A stretch of DNA of 34,650 bases. Origin: Alphaproteobacteria bacterium (lineage in GTDB: Bacteria; Pseudomonadota; Alphaproteobacteria; Rhizobiales; JAJFHR01). Positions 23,684-31,724 of this stretch are shown here, one piece after another. The stretch spans positions 1 to 34,650 of the forward strand of contig JAJRTY010000128.1 of the NCBI GenBank assembly GCA_024278055.1, written 5' to 3'. How positions within the stretch are numbered: position 1 is the first letter of the stretch; each line of letters begins with the position of its first letter. The position numbers and the translations under genes are program-made. The notes below the pieces were generated by a model that saw only the letters and a list, made by a program, of their open reading frames with translations, was not told the origin of the DNA and ran no database searches.

Positions 23684-23896
23684 CTAGCTTATGAGCTTGT
23701 AGATGCGCTTGCGGGTGGCCATGCCACGCTGGGCCTTGTTGGTATACCAGCCGCCGGTTTTTGACGTGTCGATCCCACTGAAGCTGCGCGATTTCGAACT
23801 GTTGGCCGTATTTTTGCCAGAGACAGTGAACAGGCCAGTGATACCGAGTGCCGCGATGAAGCCGGCGAGCAAGGTACATAAGGTTTTTTTACGCAT
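23684..23896 (-). CDS. small exported protein of unknown function
   Basis: A 70-residue product starting MRKKTLCTLLAGFIAALGIT, with an N-terminal signal-like or anchor segment (basic start, then a hydrophobic run to about residue 25). The mature part is Ser/Lys-rich (TANSSKSRSFSGIDTSKTGG) and ends in a basic stretch (RGMATRKRIYKLIS). ATG 23896 is preceded by GGAGG at a good distance; a longer frame to 23974 lacks such a site. The Cys at residue 7 is too early for a lipobox. I know no family. It could be a periplasmic or cell-surface basic peptide. Confidence 0.55.
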   Translation of the reverse strand: MRKKTLCTLLAGFIAALGITGLFTVSGKNTANSSKSRSFSGIDTSKTGGWYTNKAQRGMATRKRIYKLIS

Positions 23897-24292
23897 GTCG
23901 ATCCTCCATCCGTTCATCATTTCCAATAGAATCACTATGGCGGTGAATTGTCGCGAAATTTGGGCAACAGACATTGTTGAGGTGCGAATGTGATGGTCAG
24001 AAGAGATCAGGAGCGGGAGGTTTTTGCGACTTCTGCCTTAATGTATCGCCCCGGATCGTCGCCACGGGTCTTCCATCGATACCTGACCGGGGCGTTATAA
24101 GCCTTCCGGCAGTTTGATTTTTTGGGAGACGCAGGATGGATTGCTTCATCGGTCGTTGCTTTTGCGGCACCGTGACAAGGGGGGCAAAACTGATTGTTAA
24201 AATATTAGACGTGTGACAAATAGGATACATACTTCCAGGTATGTTACGTGTAATATTTTATTAAGATTCGATACTGTGGAGGGTTTGGGGAT
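23897..24292. other. gene-free region with a large stem-loop
   Basis: 396 bases between two divergent genes for exported proteins. It contains an 8-bp GC-rich inverted repeat (24047-24094), a small ACATAC/GTATGT palindrome around 24226-24243 just ahead of the Omp25-like gene, and the promoters of both neighbours, which I cannot pin down. A 77-codon minus-strand frame at 23997-24230 looks non-coding. Confidence 0.4.
24047..24094. repeat. GC-rich inverted repeat / stem-loop
   Basis: CGCCCCGG (24047-24054) and CCGGGGCG (24087-24094) are exact complements around 32 bases. Just inside, ATCG (24055-24058) can pair with CGAT (24077-24080). No T-run follows on either side. It lies about 200 bases before the Omp25-like ATG, so it could belong to a long leader RNA or be a protein site. 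Confidence 0.4.
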
Positions 24293-24946
24293 ATGAAAAA
24301 AGCACTGGCCGGTTTAGCCTTGCTGGCAATGACTTCCACTGGAGCACTGGCACAGGAGGCCGGTCCTTTGTATAGCTGGGGTGGGCTTTACGGTGGCGTC
24401 ACACTTGGGTATGGTTTTGGTGATGCGGAGCAATCCAGCACGTTTGGGCCCACACAAAACACCGAAGATATGGATGGGGTGGTCGGTGGAATTGTCGCCG
24501 GCTATAATTTTCAGAAAGAAAATCTGGTTTTTGGTTTTGAGGTGGATGCATCTCTGTCTGACATATCCGGAAGTTCGGGACCAGCGGCCGGGAAAACCTG
24601 CTTTGTCGGAACAAACGGCTGCAATCAGCAGATCGAAAAAATGTTTACAGCAAGAGCACGTGTTGGCTATGCGTTCAACAATGTGATGCCGTTTTTGACA
24701 GCGGGCGTGGCGCTTGCTGATGTGGTTGAGGATACCAATACACCAGGCACCGATATAGCTGATTGGGAAACCGGTTTTGTTTTTGGTGGTGGTATTGAAG
24801 TTGCCGGTGATAATAACTGGCGCTTTCGGGCAGAATATCTCGGCACCAATTTAAGCAGCTCAAGCAATACTGTTGCCGGCTTCGTTAGTACAAACGATGT
24901 TGAGACAGTGCATGTTTTTCGAGTTGGTATTACTAGAGTCTTCTGA
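24293..24946 (+). CDS. Omp25/Omp31-like outer-membrane porin family protein
   Basis: A 217-residue exported barrel protein. Residues 1-20 are a signal peptide (MKKALAGLALLAMTSTGALA). The mature protein begins with YSWGGLYGGVTLGYGFGDA, the GxYxG-type first strand of the Omp25/Omp31 family. GGIVAGYNFQKENLVFGFEVDAS, RARVGYAFNNVMPFLTAGVALA, WRFRAEYLGTNLS and a final VHVFRVGITRVF ending in Phe follow, as needed for BAM recognition. A Cys pair in KTCFVGTNGC is unusual and may form a disulfide in a loop. ATG 24293 has GGAGGG upstream. It is monocistronic. Length is typical of the family. Confidence 0.9.
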   Translation: MKKALAGLALLAMTSTGALAQEAGPLYSWGGLYGGVTLGYGFGDAEQSSTFGPTQNTEDMDGVVGGIVAGYNFQKENLVFGFEVDASLSDISGSSGPAAGKTCFVGTNGCNQQIEKMFTARARVGYAFNNVMPFLTAGVALADVVEDTNTPGTDIADWETGFVFGGGIEVAGDNNWRFRAEYLGTNLSSSSNTVAGFVSTNDVETVHVFRVGITRVF

Positions 24947-25061
24947 AGCAGTTCAAGGCCCGAGCCAATTTGAAGGTGGTGAAATCGCCTGATGCGTTGC
25001 TTTTCCCGCAGCGCCGACATTCAGTGGTGATTTCAAAAGGTCTCCTGTTGGCCCTGTACAC

Positions 25062-25970
25062 TCAACCTTCGAAAAAAAATCTTGCTTTCTGGCTTCTGAC
25101 TTCGCTGGCGATGAAATCGCTTACGGTTTTTATGCGGGCGAGTTTGCGCATGTCTGAGTGGACGATGAGCCAGAAGGAGCGGGTCAGCTGGACTTTTTCG
25201 GCCAGGACCGGCACGAGGTCCGGCTCGTTGGCTGCCATGAAGGTGGGCAGGACGCAGATTCCCGCACCGGCTCTGGTGGCGACCATCTGGGCTATCAGGC
25301 TGGTTGACGACAGCTTGGAGTGCAGGGATTTTGAGATTTGCGGCAGGTAATCCAGCTCCTGGGTAAAAATAAGATCATCAATGTAGCCGATGATGCGGTG
25401 ATCGCCCAGTTCTGTCAGGTTTTTTGGTGCCGGAGTGTTCTCCAGATAAGCCTTGGATGCGTAAAGGCTCAAGGTATAATCAGTCAGTTTGCGCGAATGT
25501 AACCGGCCTTCTCGCGGACGTTCCAGACTGATGGCGATATCGGCTTCGCGTTTGGACAGGGAGAATACGCGTGGCCGGGCAACGAGCTGAATGTCGAGGT
25601 CACGGTGGATGAGAGAAAGTCTGGCGAGGCAGGGGGCGAGGAAATAGGTGCCGAAGCCTTCCGGTGAGCCAATGCGTACGGCACCACTCAAGGCATAGTC
25701 GGAACCGGATATTTCACCCTGAGCGGCAATGGCCACGCTTTCGAGTTCTTCAGCACAAACCAGCAGCTTGTTGCCTTGTTCGGTGAGCGTATATCCTTGC
25801 GGGCGGCGTTCAAACAACCTGGCATTCATGTCCCTTTCCAGATTGCTGATGCGGCGCGAGACCGTTGTGTGTTCAGCACCGAGCAGGCGGGCGGCAGCTG
25901 TTAATCGTCCACTTCTGGCGACTGCGAGAAAAAACCTTAGATCGTCCCAGTTATAAGGAGTAGACTGCAT
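25062..25970 (-). CDS. LysR family transcriptional regulator
   Basis: A 302-residue LysR regulator. The N-terminal winged helix-turn-helix is clear (LRFFLAVARSGRLTAAARLL, HTTVSRRISNLERDM, RLFERRPQGYTLTEQG). An effector-binding domain follows (VRIGSPEGFGTYFLAPCLA, IIGYIDDL, VATRAGAGICVLPTFMA). It is divergent from mmsA, with 123 bases between the starts. By the usual LysR logic it probably controls mmsA and itself, perhaps responding to a valine or inositol catabolite; that is inference. The start ATG 25970 is preceded by AAGGAG read on the plus-strand side only, so the ribosome site on the correct strand is weak. Confidence 0.92.
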   Translation of the reverse strand: MQSTPYNWDDLRFFLAVARSGRLTAAARLLGAEHTTVSRRISNLERDMNARLFERRPQGYTLTEQGNKLLVCAEELESVAIAAQGEISGSDYALSGAVRIGSPEGFGTYFLAPCLARLSLIHRDLDIQLVARPRVFSLSKREADIAISLERPREGRLHSRKLTDYTLSLYASKAYLENTPAPKNLTELGDHRIIGYIDDLIFTQELDYLPQISKSLHSKLSSTSLIAQMVATRAGAGICVLPTFMAANEPDLVPVLAEKVQLTRSFWLIVHSDMRKLARIKTVSDFIASEVRSQKARFFFEG

Positions 25971-26093
25971 GTGTTTTGGCTTTCGTATGGGGATAAACGC
26001 ACAATGGATTATTAAAAATTACCATAGATGTGCATTTTTAAACAATGCTATTCTGAATTTCAACACTTAGAGATATTTGTTTTGAGGGAAAAT

Positions 26094-27593
26094 ATGACTA
26101 CTGAGCTCTATCATTTTATTGGCGGCAAGCGCGTTGCCGGAACTTCTGGAAAATTTGCTGATGTTTTAAATCCTTCCACCGGTGAGGTGGATAAGCAGGT
26201 GCCGCTGGCCAGCACTGAGGAATTGAACGCAGCCGTTGCCAATGCCAAAGAGGCCCAGGTGGGCTGGGCAGCGCAAAACCCGCAAAAACGTGCTCGTGTC
26301 ATGTTCAGGTTTTTGGAACTTTTGCGCGATGAAAATGACAGTCTGGCCGAAATGCTGTCGCGCGAACACGGCAAGACCATCCCTGATTCAAAAGGTGATA
26401 TTCAGCGCGGCTTTGAAACCGTCGAGTTCGCCTGTGGCATCCCTCATCTGCTCAAAGGTGAATTCACCGAAGGGGCGGGACCGGGCATTGATATGTATTC
26501 CCTGCGCCAGCCCCTGGGCGTGGTCGCCGGAATTACGCCGTTTAACTTCCCCGCCATGATCCCGATGTGGAAGTTTGCACCTGCCATAACTGTTGGTAAT
26601 GCCTTTATTCTCAAACCATCAGAGCGTTGTCCCTCAGTGCCACTCAGGCTGGCGGAACTTCTTCATGAAGCGGGCTTGCCCGCCGGTGTTCTCAATGTGG
26701 TCAATGGTGACAAGGTTGCTGTTGATGGCATTTTGGATAATGAAGATATCAAGGCGATTGGATTTGTCGGATCATCGGCAATAGCCGAATATATCTATGC
26801 GCGCGGAACTGCAAATGCCAAACGCGTACAATGTTTTGGCGGCGCCAAAAACCACATGATCATTATGCCTGATGCTGACCTTGATCAGGCTGCTGATGCG
26901 CTTATCGGGGCGGGCTACGGCTCGGCCGGTGAACGCTGCATGGCAATTTCAGTTGCCGTTCCCGTGGGCGATGCAACAGCCGATGCGCTGCTGGAAAAGC
27001 TGGTGCCGCGGGTCGAAAGCCTGAAAATCGGACCCTATACGGATCTCGAAGCTGACTATGGTGCAATGGTGACGCAACAGGCGATGGAGCGGGCCAAGGA
27101 TTACGTTCAGATTGGCCTTGATGAAGGCGCTGATCTGCTGGTGGATGGTCGCGATTTTACCATGCAGGGTTATGAAAACGGCTATTACATGGGTGGCTGC
27201 CTGTTCGACAAGGTCACTAAAGACATGAAGATTTACAAGGAAGAAATCTTCGGTCCGGTGCTGTCGGTGTTGCGCGCCAAGAATTATGAAGAAGGCTTAA
27301 ATCTTGCCAGTGACCATGAGTATGGCAATGGGGTTGCGATTTATACCCGTGATGGCGATGCGGCGCGCGATTTTGCTTCGCGTGTAAATGTCGGCATGGT
27401 TGGTGTCAATGTACCGATACCGGTGCCGCTGGCGTATTACACTTTTGGTGGCTGGAAACGTTCGGGTTTTGGTGATCTTAACCAGCATGGGCCTGATTCA
27501 ATCAGATTTTATACCAAAACCAAAACCGTAACGTCGCGCTGGCCATCGGGAATAAAAGATGGTGCGGAGTTCAGTATACCCACTATGGAGTAG
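26094..27593 (+). CDS. mmsA: methylmalonate-semialdehyde dehydrogenase (CoA-acylating)
   Basis: MmsA converts methylmalonate semialdehyde to propionyl-CoA (or malonate semialdehyde to acetyl-CoA) with NAD and CoA, in valine and inositol breakdown. The 499-residue length is typical. The CoA-dependent subgroup is shown by CFGGAKNHMIIMPDADL, where ordinary aldehyde dehydrogenases have the Glu general base, and by the nucleophile in GSAGERCMAISVAV. ITPFNFPAMIPMWKFAPA and YKEEIFGPVLSVL also fit. The start ATG 26094 has TGAGGGA before it; an upstream frame to 26028 lacks a ribosome site. No other mms genes adjoin. The next gene, a regulator, begins 38 bases downstream. Confidence 0.95.
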   Translation: MTTELYHFIGGKRVAGTSGKFADVLNPSTGEVDKQVPLASTEELNAAVANAKEAQVGWAAQNPQKRARVMFRFLELLRDENDSLAEMLSREHGKTIPDSKGDIQRGFETVEFACGIPHLLKGEFTEGAGPGIDMYSLRQPLGVVAGITPFNFPAMIPMWKFAPAITVGNAFILKPSERCPSVPLRLAELLHEAGLPAGVLNVVNGDKVAVDGILDNEDIKAIGFVGSSAIAEYIYARGTANAKRVQCFGGAKNHMIIMPDADLDQAADALIGAGYGSAGERCMAISVAVPVGDATADALLEKLVPRVESLKIGPYTDLEADYGAMVTQQAMERAKDYVQIGLDEGADLLVDGRDFTMQGYENGYYMGGCLFDKVTKDMKIYKEEIFGPVLSVLRAKNYEEGLNLASDHEYGNGVAIYTRDGDAARDFASRVNVGMVGVNVPIPVPLAYYTFGGWKRSGFGDLNQHGPDSIRFYTKTKTVTSRWPSGIKDGAEFSIPTME

Positions 27594-27631
27594 CGCGTGA
27601 TCGGCATCAATTATGTCTGTTTGGGAAAACC

Positions 27632-28324
27632 ATGACTATAAATGTTAAAACCAGCGGGTCATCATTGCCGGTGGATAATGAGGATTTGGGGATTGTTTTT
27701 AATTCCCATTTCCTCGTCGCCGACCCCCATCCCCTGTTCGCCCAGGCGTTGTGTTCATTATTGCGCAAATACGGCGCACAAAACGTACAATGCGTTGATG
27801 AATATGCCGATATTGTCAGACTGGGGAAAAATCAGCCGGGTACAATCCTGATATTCAATATGAGTACACCGGGGGCAAAAGGTGTTTTGGGCCTCGATAG
27901 AATATTGCGTAACTTCAAGGCGAAATCTGTCATTGTTGTGCTGGAACATGAAGATATCGCGCTTGAAAATTTTTGCCTTGAACGCGGTGTCGCCGGTATT
28001 ATTTCCATGTTGTATACGCCGGAACAGATCAGGGCTGTTGTCACAGCTGTGATGCTGGGCGAGGTAAATAGTCCCACGCGGACAAATCCTCTCAAAGAAG
28101 GGGACGATGACAGGGCGCGGCTGTATCGGCAAATCTCAACCCTGTCGCCCAAGGAAACTCTGGTGTTTACGCACCTCAGGGAAGGGTGTTTGAACAAGCA
28201 GATTGCCCACAGGCTTGAGCTGTCGGAAGCGACGATTAAATATCACGTGGGCAATATACTGCGAAAACTCAAATGTCACAGCCGCACCCAGGCCGCAGTC
28301 ATTGCCAACAGGCACGGATTTTAA
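27632..28324 (+). CDS. NarL/FixJ-type regulator with a degenerate receiver domain
   Basis: A 230-residue protein with an N-terminal receiver and a C-terminal LuxR helix-turn-helix (LSPKETLVFTHLREGCLNKQ, IAHRLELSEATIKYHVGNIL, RKLKCHSRTQAAVIA). In the receiver the phospho-acceptor Asp is Asn76 (TILIFNMSTPG), the acidic pocket keeps one Asp (VADPHPLF), and the switch Lys is missing (ISMLYTPEQ). Aspartate phosphorylation is therefore unlikely, and it probably works without it or by ligand or partner binding. The frame is otherwise full-length. ATG 27632 follows mmsA by 38 bases, so it may be read from the mmsA promoter. It converges on the FAD monooxygenase. Confidence 0.9.
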   Translation: MTINVKTSGSSLPVDNEDLGIVFNSHFLVADPHPLFAQALCSLLRKYGAQNVQCVDEYADIVRLGKNQPGTILIFNMSTPGAKGVLGLDRILRNFKAKSVIVVLEHEDIALENFCLERGVAGIISMLYTPEQIRAVVTAVMLGEVNSPTRTNPLKEGDDDRARLYRQISTLSPKETLVFTHLREGCLNKQIAHRLELSEATIKYHVGNILRKLKCHSRTQAAVIANRHGF

Positions 28325-28326
28325 CG

Positions 28327-29514
28327 TCAGACTTCATCAAGCGCATTATAGCCGTAGAGCCAGTCGTATTTTCTCAACAACAGGCCCGGCGCAGCGCGTG
28401 AGGCTTTCATCGCCATATTGCGTAACAGGCGTTGATGACCGCTCAAATGAAACAGGGTGGCATTGTCGCGCGCGGTTTCACTTACCCGGCCGGTTCTGGT
28501 GGTGCGGAGGGTTTCGTAAGCGCGCAAGGCAGCTTGCGGGTTGCCAAGATTATTTTTCAAAAATCCGGCCAAAATCCAGGCATCTTCAATCGCCATAGCG
28601 CCACCTTGAGCCAGAAACGGCAACATGGGGTGTGCTGCATCGCCCAGAAGCGTTACCTGACCGCTGCCCCAGACAGGCGCCGGGCTGCGATCATACAAGG
28701 CCCAGGTGCGCCACTCGGGAACTTGTTGCAACAAGGTGTATGCGGGCTTTGCCCAGTTTTCAAACCGTGGCAATAATTCGTCGCGGTTGCCGCATGTTGA
28801 CCAGCCATGCGGTGGGTCAGGCGATTCTATAATGGCGACAATATTAAGGAGTTGACCACTGGAGACAGGGTAGTGGACAAGGTGGGCGCGGTGGCCGAGC
28901 CACAGGCCGGTTTGCTGGGCCTGAAACATTTCTGCAACCCGGTCGCGCCGCACCACAGTGCGCCAGGCCACCTGGCCGGTGAATTGCGGGGGACCGTCGC
29001 CCAGAACCTGTTGGCGCACTGTTGAGCGTGAGCCATCGGCACCGACAAGAACGCGGGCGCAAAACTCCTCACCGCCGACGGTTTTAACGACAACATTGCC
29101 GTCCTCTTCGGTGAAGGCATCCAGTGCCGAAGAATATTTGAGTTCAATACGGCTGGAATTTTCAACCTGCGATCGTAAGGTCTTGTGTAAATCAGCACGG
29201 TGAATAACAGCGTATGGGGCATTATGGCGTTGCTGCATGTGCGGAATTAGCGGCATATGGGCTAAAGCTGCACCGCTTTTGCCATCATACATGACGATTT
29301 TTTCAGGAAATTGCGCCTGTTTTGTCAATTCGGGCTCAAGGCCCAGGTGTTTTAGAATATGAAACGCATTGGGGCCGAGCTGAATACCGGCGCCGACTTC
29401 AGCCGGGGCGTGGAATTTTTCCAGTATCAGCGTGGTGAAGCCCTGCTTTTCCAGACACAGCGCACATGCCAGTCCCCCGATGCCGGCACCTGCAATAATA
29501 ACGTCTGGTTTCAT
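28327..29514 (-). CDS. FAD-dependent aromatic monooxygenase
   Basis: A 395-residue class A flavoprotein monooxygenase of the salicylate/6-hydroxynicotinate hydroxylase type, using NAD(P)H and O2 on an aromatic substrate. The FAD-binding GAGIGGLACALCLEKQGF (8-25), HRADLHKTLRSQV, VLVGADGSRSTVRQQVLGD and GDAAHPMLPFLAQGGAMAIE are all present. The exact substrate is not inferable; UbiH-like roles are less likely given the lack of ubi neighbours. ATG 29514 lies nine bases after the zinc-finger gene on the same strand, so the two are probably co-transcribed. Confidence 0.9.
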   Translation of the reverse strand: MKPDVIIAGAGIGGLACALCLEKQGFTTLILEKFHAPAEVGAGIQLGPNAFHILKHLGLEPELTKQAQFPEKIVMYDGKSGAALAHMPLIPHMQQRHNAPYAVIHRADLHKTLRSQVENSSRIELKYSSALDAFTEEDGNVVVKTVGGEEFCARVLVGADGSRSTVRQQVLGDGPPQFTGQVAWRTVVRRDRVAEMFQAQQTGLWLGHRAHLVHYPVSSGQLLNIVAIIESPDPPHGWSTCGNRDELLPRFENWAKPAYTLLQQVPEWRTWALYDRSPAPVWGSGQVTLLGDAAHPMLPFLAQGGAMAIEDAWILAGFLKNNLGNPQAALRAYETLRTTRTGRVSETARDNATLFHLSGHQRLLRNMAMKASRAAPGLLLRKYDWLYGYNALDEV

Positions 29515-29523
29515 TGAGCCGCT

Positions 29524-29751
29524 CTACGTGCATCCGGCTGGATGGGTCTCATGCGGTTTCAGGGTGGGATTATGACGGTAGAGGGTTGAGCAATAGGGGC
29601 AGACAATCTCTTTTTCATCACCCATATCGAGAAAAATATGGGGATGGTCAAACGGTGCTTTGGCACCGATACACTGAAATTTTTTGGTACCGATTTCTAT
29701 TTTATCAACACCAATATCATTGTGAAAATTGGGAATTGTATTTTCCGCCAT
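29524..29751 (-). CDS. zinc-finger CHCC domain protein
   Basis: A 75-residue protein of the zf-CHCC family, related to the mitochondrial complex I subunit NDUFS6. The ligands are Cys27 (KKFQCIG), His in DHPHIFLDM, and Cys51/Cys54 (VCPYCSTLYRH). It probably binds zinc and may assist complex I assembly; direct evidence in bacteria is limited, as far as I know. The protein is complete and of normal length. It is divergent from the alpha/beta hydrolase pair, with a 102-base gap. Confidence 0.9.
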   Translation of the reverse strand: MAENTIPNFHNDIGVDKIEIGTKKFQCIGAKAPFDHPHIFLDMGDEKEIVCPYCSTLYRHNPTLKPHETHPAGCT

Positions 29752-29853
29752 CTCATACTCGCTTTTGCGCTTAGTATTATGTAATAAGAATCGCTGCTAG
29801 ATTATACAAAGACCAGGATAATTGAAAGCCAATACCAACGGAGATGCGGTTAA

Positions 29854-30609
29854 GTGGAGTCTTTTGTAACTGACAGTGTCGAAATTGCCTATGAGGTTAT
29901 CGGCGATGGAGAGCCGATATTGCTGATTCACGGCTTTGCCTCCAATGCGTATGTAAACTGGCGCGATACCGGTTGGGTGCAGACCCTGGAAAATGCCGGT
30001 CGCAGGGTTGTTCTGATTGACAATCGCGGCCATGGCCAAAGCCAAAAGCTTTATGATACCAAGGATTACGGCGCTCCAGTTATGGCCGCAGATGCGGTGG
30101 CTCTGCTGGATCACCTTGGCCTCTCCCGGGTCGATGTCATGGGCTATTCCATGGGCGCGCGTATCACTGCTTTTATGGCGATAAATCACAAGACTTACGT
30201 CGGCCGCGCCATTTTTGCCGGTCTTGGCATCAATATGGTCAAGGGCGTGGGGGACCCGGAGCAGGTGGCCGCAGCACTGGAGGCTGAAAACATTGATGAC
30301 ATTGCCAATCATGGTGCAAGGATGTTCCGGTATTTTGCCGAGCAGACCAAAAGCGACCTTAAGGCGCTGGCCGCCTGCATGCGCTCGTCGCGGCAGAAGA
30401 TCACGCCCCAACAGCTGGCGGGCATAGAGGCACAGGTTCTGGTGGCGGTGGGGACGGATGATGCAATTGGCGGTTCTGCCTCAGAACTCTCAGTGCTTAT
30501 TCCCGGAGCCAGGGCGTTGGATATTCCTGGCCGCGATCATATGAAAGCGGTTGGCGACAAGGTCTATAAACAAGGCGTGGTTGATTTTCTGGGTCAGGAA
30601 AACCAATGA
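29854..30609 (+). CDS. alpha/beta hydrolase (first of a pair)
   Basis: A 251-residue serine hydrolase. ILLIHGFASN supplies the oxyanion region; the nucleophile is Ser99 in VMGYSMGARI; VAVGTDDAIGG and GRDHMKAVG supply the likely acid and His229. The cap is short. There is no signal peptide, so it is cytoplasmic. The substrate is unknown. The start is GTG 29854; the ribosome site is weak (ACGGAG about 13 bases upstream). The stop overlaps the next gene's ATG by four bases (ATGA), so the two hydrolases are translationally coupled. Confidence 0.88.
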   Translation: MESFVTDSVEIAYEVIGDGEPILLIHGFASNAYVNWRDTGWVQTLENAGRRVVLIDNRGHGQSQKLYDTKDYGAPVMAADAVALLDHLGLSRVDVMGYSMGARITAFMAINHKTYVGRAIFAGLGINMVKGVGDPEQVAAALEAENIDDIANHGARMFRYFAEQTKSDLKALAACMRSSRQKITPQQLAGIEAQVLVAVGTDDAIGGSASELSVLIPGARALDIPGRDHMKAVGDKVYKQGVVDFLGQENQ

Positions 30610-31520
30610 ACAGACCGGTTGCGCAAACCGTGATGCAGCGGGCGTCATTCACGGGCTTCGAAGGGAACGCAATAGCCGCTGATCAATGGCCGGGTGAGGG
30701 GCTGTATCCGATCCTGCTTGCGCCCGGTGGCGGGCAGACCCGTCATGCCTGGGGTGGCACCGGCAAACGGCTGGCGCAACTGGGGTTTCATGTGACATCT
30801 ATCGATCAGCGCGGTCATGGTGAAAGCGCGTGGCCGCAAAGCGGTGATTATTCCTATTCAGCCTTTGCCAAAGACCTGGTTTGTGTGGCGCAACAGCTGA
30901 AATCCGCCACCGGCCATGCGCCAGTGGCTATCGGGGCATCTTTGGGCGGCATCGCCGGTCTGTGCGCCCAGGGGAGGGATTCAAGTGTTTTGTCGGGGTT
31001 GGTTCTGGTTGACATCACACCTACAGTGAAAGTTGCCGGGGTGGAAAAAATCCTGAGCTTTATGGCAGCAAACATTGATGAAGGTTTTGCTACACTGGAG
31101 GAGGCTTCAGATGTTATTGCTAGGTATCTGCCCAATCGCACGCGCCCCAAAAACCTCGATGGCCTGGCAAAAAACCTCCGCCGGGGTAAGGACGGGCGAT
31201 ATCGCTGGCACTGGGATCCGCGCTTTCTCGATAACCGCCAGTCGGGCAAGAATCAGCGTGATGACCTGCAGGCCGAGATGATAGCGGCGGCCAAAAGCCT
31301 CACCATTCCCACCTTGCTGGTGCGGGGGAAATCAAGTGAACTGGTTAGTGAAGACAACGTCGCCGAGTTTCTCGATCTGGTGCCCCACGCCGATTTTGTT
31401 GACGTAACCGATGCCAGTCATATGGTTGCGGGCGATCGCAATGATCGGTTCAGTGATGCGGTTGAGGGTTTTGTTCAACGCTATTCCAGCAAAAAACCGG
31501 ATATGGTGAAATTTAAATAA
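30606..31520 (+). CDS. alpha/beta hydrolase (second of a pair)
   Basis: A 304-residue alpha/beta hydrolase with PILLAPGGGQTRHAW (the usual HG replaced by PGGG), SIDQRGHGES, nucleophile Ser112 in AIGASLGGIAG, and DASHMVAGDRND holding the catalytic His. LLVRGKSSELVSED is in the acid region. It is longer than its partner because of a larger cap segment (about residues 135-215). Peroxidase-type and epoxide hydrolases can look like this, so the reaction is open. The ATG overlaps the preceding stop. Different loops and low identity to the first hydrolase argue against a recent duplication. Confidence 0.88.
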   Translation: MNRPVAQTVMQRASFTGFEGNAIAADQWPGEGLYPILLAPGGGQTRHAWGGTGKRLAQLGFHVTSIDQRGHGESAWPQSGDYSYSAFAKDLVCVAQQLKSATGHAPVAIGASLGGIAGLCAQGRDSSVLSGLVLVDITPTVKVAGVEKILSFMAANIDEGFATLEEASDVIARYLPNRTRPKNLDGLAKNLRRGKDGRYRWHWDPRFLDNRQSGKNQRDDLQAEMIAAAKSLTIPTLLVRGKSSELVSEDNVAEFLDLVPHADFVDVTDASHMVAGDRNDRFSDAVEGFVQRYSSKKPDMVKFK

Positions 31521-31724
31521 AGTCGCCAAAACAATGATTTGAGCGGTTTCATTGAGGAAATGATTCTTTTTTTGTTTCGGAACAGTAATTGAGAAATTAT
31601 GGATGTTTGCCCCGTTCGTGTTATGTTATGGCAAATGCAGGAACTCAAGGTGAGCCTGGGGTTCTATGGAAAACGTAATTATAGAGGGTCTGAGGGTTAA
31701 GAACCTTCGGATTTGACATTTAAA

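Noticed and set aside
23997..24230. 77-codon frame on the minus strand
   Set aside because: Composition is rich in Pro, Arg and Thr without domain pattern, no ribosome site is visible, and it runs through the GC-rich stem-loop.
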